A DNA stretch of 64,000 nucleotides, taken from NCBI RefSeq assembly GCF_003590095.1, contig NW_020800412.1, positions 1 through 64,000 of the forward strand. Reading direction: 5' to 3'. The notes beneath the pieces were generated by a model. The model ran no database searches. It worked only from the letters and a program-made list of their open reading frames with translations, and was not told the DNA's origin. How positions within the stretch are numbered: position 1 is the first letter of the stretch; every line of letters starts with the position of its first letter. The translations under genes were made by a program, and so were the position numbers. The DNA is from Trichoplusia ni. Taxonomy: Eukaryota; Arthropoda; Insecta; Lepidoptera; Noctuidae. Positions 22,984-32,788 of the stretch are shown here, piece after piece.

Positions 22984-23046
22984 GGGCTCACCCATAGAAA
23001 TCTAAATAACAATTACCTTGTTATTTAGATTTTTATGGGCTCACCC
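22984..23046. repeat. 43-bp foldback flanked by 10-bp direct repeats
   Basis: GGGCTCACCC occurs at 22984-22993 and 23037-23046. Between them the 43-bp segment is nearly a complete palindrome (about 20-bp arms, one mismatch). This is the structure of a minimal foldback insertion with target duplication, or a stem produced by template switching. Confidence 0.7.
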
Positions 23047-24617
23047 CTATAACGTATACATGAGACCTAGAGACATAGCCGGTGGTTATTACAGGCATGA
23101 TGCCATGCTGTGTTGTATTGTGGTGTAGAGTGATAGATACGGTGTGCGCGTGGCATGACATAGCACGGCATAGTATGGTGTGGCTTGTTATTTTATGAAT
23201 TGTTCCTATTATTTACAGTGCCGAATCCCCGTACTCTACAAATAATCCGGAACCTCAAACCAGTTAATGAAGATATTACACAATGTGAAATACCAACGCC
23301 TTCAACTTCCAAACAATTCCCTGAAAAGGATCAGTTAATTTTGTCTCCCAAGCATAAAGGTAATATAGATTTATCTAATGTCAGTAAAGACTTTTGCTCA
23401 GATGATAGTTTGAAGGATCCTGATTATGTAGATATTGATACTTCCCGATCTAGAAAGAGGTCTCTTTTGAGAAATGAGCGCCAAGTTTTTAATAATTTTA
23501 TAAGTGAAATAGATTGTAATGAAAAACAATGTGACAATTTTAGTAACGATGTTTCCATCATAAGCCAAACAAGATCCCCAATAGCTATGCCGATAGCCCC
23601 CATGCAAACAGAATCTAGAAGAAGTTCAAGCGATGGATCTAGTTCATCAGATTCCGAGAGTTCCAACGATGAATTGAATAATGAATGTGTAACGGCAGTT
23701 AATGATTCGATTGAGCCAGTAGCTTCAACATCACGTTCTACAGCTAATACACCTCTTTCTACTTTGGGACTTACTTCTAATACTAATCCTATACAAAGTC
23801 TTGATTGTGAAGACAATAACAGCTCAAATAAAGGACGAAAACGAAAATCTACACCCAATACCTGGATTCGTAACAAGGCGAAAATCCTAAGAAACTCTGG
23901 TAAGTCCTACATATCCAATACTAAAAAAGGAAAAACCGTTGAGCCTGCCAAGTCTCTATAACCAACGTGTACTGATAAATGCAAACAAAAGTGTACTCAG
24001 AATATTACAGAATTACAGCGCAAAGAAGTTTTTGAATGCTTTTGGGGCATGGGAGATTTACAAAGGCAACGAGAGTTCATTTTACGCCATCTCTCCGTCA
24101 TTGAACCACGATATTGATACAAGATGCATAACAGTAACCGGGGAAAAACAATGCCTTTTATTTGACCATTGATAATAAGAGAATTCGAGTGTGTAACAGT
24201 GGCGAAGGCTCCATACAACTCGATTTCTACCGGCTTCCCTTTCGAAATATAGCAAATACTAGTGTCTATTATTTTTCATTATTATTTAAACAATTAATAA
24301 TTTACGAAGTTATAGTACAGATATAACAATTGCTTTTAAAAATAACTATAAAAAAAATCCGCGCCTACCATTTTACACCGCGCAATAAATCCCGCTCACG
24401 CACAATTGGTCGTCGTTAGTAAGGACTAAGGTAACTCGTAAGGCGAAACAGGAATCCAGTACATAGTTTCTATTGCAGCGATCGTGACCTTGACGTCACA
24501 AAGCAAGCCAATGTTAGGAGCTAGGGAAGCCGCAATTTTTCGAGTTATAGGGACGGAGAGATACGCCAGGAAGAGATAGAATGATACCGAACTAAGATAC
24601 CGAACTTCGTTGTTCGT

Positions 24618-24670
24618 GACGGATTTAACATCTCTAGCATAACTCCTATGCTAGAGATGTTAAATCCGTC
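24618..24670. repeat. Perfect 24-bp inverted repeat, 5-nt loop
   Basis: 24618-24641 is exactly complementary to 24647-24670, loop ACTCC. Flanking it are direct repeats around GAGATAGAATGATA (about 24573-24586 and 24679-24692). It lies in the 5' noncoding part of the hAT element. Confidence 0.9.
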
Positions 24671-25195
24671 CGCCAGAACGAGATAGAATGATAGTTTCAT
24701 TTCACTTTTGGTTCCTTCGCGGTCATTTATCTGTAAAACTTTATTATTTTTTCACCAGACCATTTGCATTTCATTCGATATATTAATATCATAATTTAGA
24801 ATTGTTCATGTATTATTGTTGAAATTTATTTATTTGTGTAAAGTAGTGTAAACTAGAGTGAATTAGTGATAGTTTTGTCGTGTAGTGCAGTTTAGTGGTA
24901 TTGTTTGGTAGTCGTCTATTTCACGCCTAGGTATTTAGGTAAGTTGTTTTAGTTTGTAGTTTTAATAGAAGCAGTTGTGTTATTTAAGTAGTTAATTTGT
25001 TATAATAGAGTAACTTCGATAGCATTAGTGAACGTAAAATGCTGTCTGACAGATTATTTGTTGACTGAGGAAACATACTTTTCAAAGTTGAGTTTTGAAA
25101 ATAAAAAAAATGTAATTCATTTAGGCCGTGCTCGCCCTGACATGATTATTAATAACAAACGACGCGATGGGTTTTTCAAACATTTTAATAAAGTA

Positions 25196-27590
25196 CCCGT
25201 CACGAGAAGCTATAAATTATGTAAACAAACATCTTTTACTAAGTAAACATTTTATACTGCGAGATAATAATAAATTGACCATATTCAATCGACATGAAAT
25301 ATAGACGGGTTATATGAAAGTAACAACCTATTTAATTTAGTCGGATCATATTTTAACGACGCAAAGCGCTATCGTTTGTGTTTCTTGGTACCGGAACGCG
25401 TCCGTCGCAGGGATTGTGAACTATCGGGACGCCATTTTGAAATAAACGCATCATTCGAGTTTCGAATGCGTACGAGTTTGTTTCATTGCTTTGCATATAT
25501 CGCGGATCTGGTTGTTATTGTTAATTTTGTTATTGTTTCGTTATCACTTTTTTATTGTTGTTACTTTAATTGTTGCGTTAATTTTATTTGTTATTACGTA
25601 TAATGGAGCCAGTAGCCAGTACATCTAAGGAAATAAATTCGCCACGAAAAAAACGTCAAAAGGTGCGTAATACAATTTATCTAAAATATATAATAAGTAA
25701 AAAGAAAGAGTTGTTTGTTCAAACGCGCTAATCTTTGGAAACTTAAGGTTAATATTAGAAGTAGGTTTTAAATTGTGAAGTAATTGGTTAGGTTAATTGG
25801 TATACCTGGAGATATAGCTTGAGCTTCGTGTGACAAGTGACTACCGGTGATTTTTACAGGTGACGAGCTTTACGGTTAATGAGAAAAATATGGTGATCAA
25901 CGTATATAAGTACGTGAAAGAAAATTGGCCATCGAATGAATATCCCTACAAAACCGAAATAAATAAAAAAACAGCATCGATTTTGGGAATTGGCATAGCA
26001 TCTGTGTATAATATATTAAAAGAATATAAATCAGAAGAGGGAATAAAATCACCTATCAAGTCTAAAGACAGGCCTAAATTTTATCAGAAAGTAGACGATT
26101 TTGATAAATCCGTAATTAGGAAAAAAATTCACAGTTTCTTTTTAAATGGCCAATTACCAACAATTCCCAAGATTCTTCAGGCAGTCAATGACGATGAAGA
26201 TATGCCAAATTTTAGCGAAACAACTCTCAGGCGGCTAATAAAGCATTTAAACTTTAAATATATAAAACGACAGCGAAATAACGCACTTATTGATAGAGAT
26301 GACATAACAATATGGCGGCGAAAATATTTGAAATCTATTAAAGACTATAGACAACAAAATCGCCAGATATTTTACATGGATGAGACATGGGTGAATGCAG
26401 GTTAGTGTGTTTTTTTTTATTGCAGTGAAACGGCAGACTACCATACGGTTCGCCTGATTGTAAGCAAATACCGTCGCCTTTACCGTGAAGTGATGTGTAT
26501 GATACTGCAAATCTATTTGCAAAATAAATATAACCCACGCGCCGCCGACCTTGAGACATTAGTTCTTAAGGGCTATCACAAGTGTGTATTAATAATAATG
26601 TACTTTAACTCTTTTACTGCGCAAGACGCTAATTAACAAATGTTTAATTGTTTTTACAGGACATACCGTAAATAAAACTTGGGTAGACAAACAAGTTAAA
26701 AGTAAGAAGCAGGCTTTCCTAGAAGGACTTAGCATTGGTGCACGTAACCCAACGTCAAAAGGTAAACGATTAATAATTACCCATATCGGCAATGAGAACG
26801 GTTTTGTAGAGGGCGGTGAAAATATATTTGAATGCAAGAAGACGGGAGATTACCATGAATCAATGGATGCAACACATTTTGAACAATGGTTCGAAAACGT
26901 TCTCCCAAAACTTGGAGAAAATGCAGTAGTGGTAATGGACAATGCACCATACCACTCAAGGCGTCTTGAAAGAATTCCTACTACTGCCTGGAAAAAAAAT
27001 GATATACAAAATTGGCTTGTAAGTAAGAATATTTCTTACGACGACAATGAAATTAAGACTGAATTACTGCTAAAAGTAAAAAATGTTAAAGACAATTTTA
27101 AAACTTATGTAGTGGACGAGCTTGCAAAAAAATATAAGGTGGAAGTATTGAGACTCCCGCCATATCATTGTGAGCTTAATCCAATTGAGCTAATTTGGGC
27201 CAACGTAAAAGGATATGTTGCTCGCAAAAATACAAATTTTAAATTTGACGAGGTAAAACAATTATTACAAGAGGGACTGCAGCAGATTACTTCGGAAAAT
27301 TGGAAGCGTTGTGTGGAGCATGTTATCAAGGAAGAAGATAATTTTTATTCCAAAATCGATGAGATGATTGATAAAACTGTAGACAGCTTCGTGATACATG
27401 TCACTGATTCTGACACAGAAATGGAAACATCTGAATCTGACGAATAATTATTCTTAAATAATATTTATGTTAATTAATATTTGTTACTTAATAATTTATT
27501 AAATCTTAAACAAATTCATTTTTTTTGTTGGTCCAAATGTTGTGAACTCCTGAACACTTGTTTACAAAATTTATAGCTTCTCATGACGGT
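25196..27590 (+). mobile_element. DD82E (Sailor-like) Tc1/mariner transposon, apparently complete
   Basis: TA at 25194-25195 and 27591-27592 flanks TIRs of about 33 bp with three mismatches: left CCCGTCACGAGAAGCTATAA, right (reverse complement) ACCGTCATGAGAAGCTATAA. Length is 2395 bp. It is inserted in the hAT transposase and carries a spliced transposase gene with no defects. Confidence 0.9.
25603..27447 (+). CDS. DD82E Tc1/mariner-type transposase, three exons, intact
   Basis: Exons 25603-25662 (MEPVASTSKEINSPRKKRQK), 25860-26400 and 26660-27447, with GT-AG introns (GTGCGT...ACAG; GTTAGT...ACAG) that keep frame, giving 462 residues. An N-terminal HTH region (IGIASVYNILKEY) is followed by the catalytic triad in QIFYMDETWVNAG, VVVMDNAPYHS and CELNPIELIWANVKG. 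I count 82 residues between the second Asp and the Glu, against 34-41 in ordinary Tc1/mariner, which fits the group I recall as DD82E/Sailor. The C-terminus is acidic. Intron 2 carries an old repeat fragment (near 26430-26480). No stop or frameshift: likely a young, possibly active element. Confidence 0.88.
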
Positions 27591-29775
27591 TACTTTAGTT
27601 CTTTTTACGACAAGTATCCTTGGCTCACGGGAAGTTGTAAATTGAATAAAATGTTTTGTTTTCCTTGCTTGTTATTCTCAGATTCTAATAGCTTATGGAG
27701 CCACACGGGATTTAATGATATTAATAATCTTACAAATTCATCTAAAAAACATGTTCAGACCGAAAAACATATCCTTAGTTGTTTATCATTGCATGATTTC
27801 GGAAATCATAGGATAGAAACATTTTTTGCTAATACGCATGTAGTTCATAATAAAAATGTAGATCGGAATAGAAGTTTAATGAAACGGTTCATCGACACAG
27901 TCATTTTGCTAGGTAAACAAGAATTAGCTTTTCGCGGACACCACTTAAATCTGGCATCCGATAACCGCGGTAACTATATCGAAACATTGTTATATTTAAG
28001 CAAGTATGATACCGTAATCGATTCGCATTTGGAACAATGTTCATCAACACAGAATCCCACATTCTCTGGTCTTTCGAGCGATATACAAAATGATTTAATA
28101 CAAAGTATCGCATTCGTTTTACGCGACCAAATTAAATTCGAAATAAATAAAGCGCAGTTTGTGTCGGTCATGATCGACGAAACGCCCGATGTTAGTCATA
28201 GGGAACAACTAACGATAATATTGAGGTATTTATCTGAAACTGGAATCGAAGAACGTTTTCTTGGTTTCTATGACGTTAGCGGCAGTCGGACTGCTGATGT
28301 TTTATCAAATCAGTTGTTAGAGATACTCGACCAGTATCGCTGTAGGAACAAGTTAGTCGGTCAATCTTACGACGGGGCGGCTGCAATGTCTGGTGAGCAC
28401 GGTGGAGTTCAGGCGAAAATTCGCGAAGCATGCCCGCAGGCAATGTTTGTTCCTTGTTACGCACATATATTAAATTTAGTACTTAGTCGGTCCCTTGAAA
28501 ACATACAGGACTAAAGACATTTTTTGGACACATTAATAGTATTGTTCGTTTTTTTAATAAATCGTCTAAACGCTCGAATCTTTTAAAGGAAATAGCTGAC
28601 CGTCGTTTACCCGGAGTATCCGAAACGCGTTGGCATTATCATTCGCGTATTATTAACGTTATTTTTAACTGCGAGACATGATCGAAACTTTTAATTCCAT
28701 TCTAGATAATCCGCAATCTTGGGATAGTGAATCTCTTTCTTTGGCAGAATGTTTCCTCAGTAAGTTGGAAAACAAGCAGTTTTGCTTCCTTTTGCACATT
28801 TTATCAAATATTTTTGAAAAAACCGATGTTCTTTTTAATTTACTCCAGTCAAAACAGATTGATATCGAAGTAGCTCACCGCGAAATAGATTCATTTAATA
28901 GTTGGATTTCAAATAACTTTATTAACAATTTCGATTTTATTTGTGACAGCGTACAGGAGTTTAGTGAACCAACGCGACAACGTAGGCGTTTAAATACTGA
29001 ATTAGACATCAGAACTTTGTATAGACGTCTTTTCATTGAAATAATAGACAATGTTAAGTCGCAAATACAACACAGGTACCAATCACTTTCCAATATGACT
29101 TTTCTTAATTTACTTATCTTCTTTACTGTAGTTCAATTTCCTAGAATATTGTGGCACGCTGCTTTAAAAAATGAGTTGAAAGTTTAATATACAACTCCAT
29201 CTCTAAACAAATTAGATGTTTACGAGCTTTACCTTAGATTTCAAAACTCTTTCTTAGGTGACACTTTTCCACAAGTTTTAATATTATGTAGTATTTTTTT
29301 TTAAAACATTTATTGCTCAAAATTAAAAATCAACCCAACTTTTATGATAATGTGTTAGCACATTTTGTAAAAAGAATAGACGAATAGCTTTAGAGTATAA
29401 GTAGAAATGTAGTCAGTCAGTTTAAAGAATTATGTAACAGTAGAGTAGATACATATTTTATTTTATCATTTTCGCCACTGGTGTGTAAAGTATTTTTTAA
29501 AGCTACGCTAGATATAACTGATGCCTCTATCCGAACTGTTCTTCAAAAGAAGAAGAATTCGTGTGGCATGTTAGATTTGGATAATCGTGGCAAACACAGC
29601 CAACATTTTCATTTAGATGCAGCTATTAAAGAAGGTATTATTAAACACATCAACTCTATTCCAAAGATTGAAAGTCACTATTGTCGTGCAGATACAAAAA
29701 GGCTTTATATTGATGGTGGCAAAACTATAGCAGACTTACATAGAGATTACGAACTTGACTGTCAGTCGAAAAGTC

Positions 29776-32552
29776 CGGTTAGTCCCGCTATGGTATGGTC
29801 CCGGTATGGCACCCTCTTAAAATACCTATCAAAAAGTCCCGCTATGGTACCCTTCAGTTTTTGGTACTGTTGTAAAGAAAAGTTATACAATGCGTTAAGA
29901 AAAAAATAGTATTAATAAAAAATATCTTTTCTTAACTATTATAGTTAAGCAAGATAATATTTATTAATACTATTTTTTAAACAAATCACGCTCGGTAATT
30001 GTCGTTTCACTTCAGGTAGTTACCTGACCAACCGGTTTTTTCGTAAAACAATAGAGACGAGCCCTTCCTCGAATTCGTATCTAGCTCTTCCCTTTTGTTT
30101 TTATGAAAATAGAGAGAGACAGTATTATTCCGGGTTTAGTTTGCTATTTGCAGCTGTACTTTTGCGATATGAGTAATTAGGATAGCTTGTTAGTTTATCT
30201 ATTGCAATGTCTGGGTCAAGTAGTTCACGTGGTGTAAATTTAATAATTATTGACAGTCGACGCGGTGGAAAAACTTTATTACGTGCCGGACATAAATATA
30301 TTAAACGCAGAGAAAATAAAAATTCAAGTACTTGGCATTGTGTAAATAGGACAAATAGTATTAAATGTAGTGGATATATAACTATTGAGAATACCAATAA
30401 TACAATAATTAAAGATTATAAACACAGTGATCAGTGCGTGCCACATTTTGAAGACAATGAAGTTCAAATGGCTATAAGTGAGTGCAAAAAAGAAGTAAAT
30501 TCAAATTACGGATCAGTACAGAAAATTTTCGAAAAACACATGGGTAACTTAAAAGACAAAGGGTTACACCTTACAGGAAATGTTCCTGACTATAAAAAAT
30601 TAAAAACAGTATTATACAGACACCGAAATAAGTCGTTGAACGTACCAAAAACACAATTTAAGAATGTGGAAGAAATTATAATACCAGAAGAATTTAATAA
30701 GTATGTATTGGCTAATTATTGTAATGAAGACTGTAATCGAATAATTATATTTTCCTCGACAGAAGTAAAGGAACATATAAAATGTGTAACGCATTACTTT
30801 GGTGATGGCACTTTCGACGGCTGCCCAAACCCATTCGAACAAGTTTATGTCATTCATGGAGACATGGGAAGCACTGACTTATCCACGAATGTAGCACCAT
30901 TATTTTATATTCTGTTAAAAAACAAAGAAGGGAAAACTTATGAAAAAGTTTTCGAATTGATTAAACAAACTTTGCCTGAATGGCGTCCATCGAAATTTAC
31001 CTTCGATTATGAAATAGGAGTAATAAATGCAGCAGCGAAGATTTTTCCTGATATCAAAATAAATGGATGTAACGTACATTTTCAAAAGAACGTTATCAAA
31101 AAAGCGAAATCTTTAAATCTCATGGAACACGAAGAGTCCTCGAACCATGTTAAGCAATGCATAGGCTTGGCGTTTTTGCCAAAACAAGATATTGAAGACG
31201 GCTGGCTGCATATAATGGAAAATAGGTATAATATCTTGGTTACTTTCCAAAATGATGTTTGAGTACTTAACTCTAATTATATGGCAAAAAAGTAAAGAAC
31301 AACAATATCAGTAAGGACCTGTTAATTTCATTGCTTTACAAGTACGAACGTTTAATAAGTATTTTTTTCAGTTTCGACGATGAAGTTATGACCAAATTCA
31401 ATGACTATTTTGTCACTCAGTGGCTTGAATATCCAGACCTCATTTGGTGTTGCCATAATGAACGCCATAGAACAACTAACTTGGCGGAATCATGGAATGG
31501 CAGATTTAACAAAATTATTTTTCTGCAAACAATTGGCAACGACACATGTCACTTTGATATAAAACAAGCCAAGTAAGTTGTATTTTTTAGACAATATTTT
31601 TAAGCAGATATAATATTTTTAAAAGCTGATATATATTTTTTTACATAATACGAGTACATAGAAGAATTTGAAAATGGATTTGATTTTATTTATTTTGGTA
31701 GATATTATTGGTTGTCGCCTTCTATTACACAGACGGTTACTGAAAAAAATATAGCTTAACTTAAATAACTGATGATTTTTGTTATAGCTTTCGACTAAAA
31801 AGATCACCTATAAATTCAAGAAAAAGAACAAGTATAGAAATCGACCGCCAGATTCAAAAGCTAACAAAAAGTTACGAAAATAAAGCTATCTCCATTGGTG
31901 ATTTTCTGATTAACATATCAAAGTCAATATTTCGATCAGAACATTTAAAAAAATAGTTTATTTTAATTTTGTTTTTAGCATATAAAATGTTTAATACTTT
32001 TTCTCGATGTTGATTATTTTTTGTAGTTTATGTTTACAATTTGCGCCTTTTTCTCCATGTTGATTATTTGTAATTAATATATTTGTCTAGTTGGTTGTTG
32101 ATTATTTTTGTAGTTTATATAAATTTACAATTACTGCCTTTTCTCAATGTTGATTATTTGTAACTAATATTTATGTCTGGAAGTTGTTTTTATTTGTAGT
32201 TTATAATATTTACAGTAATACTTTTCTGAGATGTGGATTTTTTATATTTTTTTTATTGTTGATTATTGGTAATTAATATTGTTGATTATTTTAAAAATTA
32301 CATTGCAATTAATATTTCGTTTTACTGTTTGATATTTTTTTATAAATATTTTGAATTAATAAAAGACTGATTTAATATCGCAAACAGACGTTTTATTGAT
32401 ACACTCCTAAAAGTGTTTATTTATAGATACACTTTTCAGTTGTACCTTCTATTGTCTAACGTAGATCTAAAAGATGGGTACCATAGCGGGACTTTTTGAT
32501 AGGTATTTTAAGAGGGTGCCATACCGGGACCATACCATAGCGGGACTAACCC
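29776..32552 (+). mobile_element. FLYWCH-type MULE transposon, complete
   Basis: GAAAAGTC is duplicated at 29768-29775 and 32553-32560 (8 bp; a 9-bp reading is possible). TIRs are 77 bp and identical except for the first base; both contain GTCCCGCTATGGTA twice. Length is 2777 bp. Removing it restores the family X frame (ELDCQSKS-LPSANYLMYYR). Confidence 0.93.
30207..31956 (+). CDS. MULE transposase with FLYWCH finger, three exons, intact
   Basis: Exons 30207-31225, 31372-31572 and 31788-31956 join at GT-AG sites (GTATAA...TTCAG; GTAAGT...TATAG) to give 462 residues. The N-terminal FLYWCH finger (residues about 11-70: RRGGKTLLRAGHKY, WHCVNR, IKCSG, HSDQC) binds DNA in such proteins. The MULE catalytic domain has FGDGTFDGCP (first Asp), FTFDYEIGVINAAAKIFP (second Asp), a GCNVHFQKN zinc-like Cys/His pair and HRTTNLAESWNGRF (Glu). 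No disruptions. The first donor (GTATAA) is weak, so the exon 1-2 junction is less sure than the other. Confidence 0.85.
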
Positions 32553-32788
32553 GAAAAGTCTACCAAGCGCCAATTATCTCATGTATTACAGGATCTTTAG
32601 CAACGAATTCAATATTGCCTTTTTCCAACCGAAAAAGGATCAATGTGAGGATTGTACATCATACAGTAATGCCACAGAAAACGATAAGGAAGAACTAAAG
32701 GAGAAGTTTGATATTCATTTAAAAGAGAAAGATTTGTCACGGCAAAATAAAGAAGATGACAAGAAATTTACTCCTGACCGCTATTTAA

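Larger units (their letters stand above)
25028..29187 (+). pseudogene. hAT transposase (TTF finger, DUF4371), split and frameshifted
   Basis: The N-terminal piece (25028-25193) reads LSFENKKNVIHLGRARPDM and GFFKHFNK. The DD82E element follows. From 27592: YFSSFYDKYPWLTGSCKLNK and FCFPCLLFSD (TTF/ZMYM finger), ELAFRGHHLN, IDETPDVSHREQLTIILRYL (DUF4371 catalytic Asp), SYDGAAAMSGEHGGVQAKI and YAHILNLVLS. A frameshift near 28512 leads to LPGVSETRWHYHSR, another near 28670 to the frame ending at 29187. Excising the nested element joins FNK to YFSSFYDKYPW apart from a one-base shift. The usual C-terminal dimerisation motif is not seen. Non-functional. Confidence 0.85.
24197..29480 (+). mobile_element. 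hAT transposon (ZMYM1-like), 8-bp target duplication
   Basis: The 8-bp direct repeat GTGTGTAA (24189-24196 and 29481-29488) flanks ends CAGTGGCGAA and TTCGCCACTG. Removing the element restores the family X frame (RIRVC-KVFFKAT). Without the nested DD82E element its length is about 2.9 kb, normal for hAT. It contains a DUF4371-type transposase relic in the same orientation. Confidence 0.92.

Noticed and set aside
23398..23876. Minus-strand ORFs opposite the family X N-terminal exon
   Set aside because: The plus strand continues in frame into recognised family X motifs; the minus frames are shadows.
32474..32698. ORF across the right end of the MULE
   Set aside because: It reads through the terminal inverted repeat into family X; not a gene.
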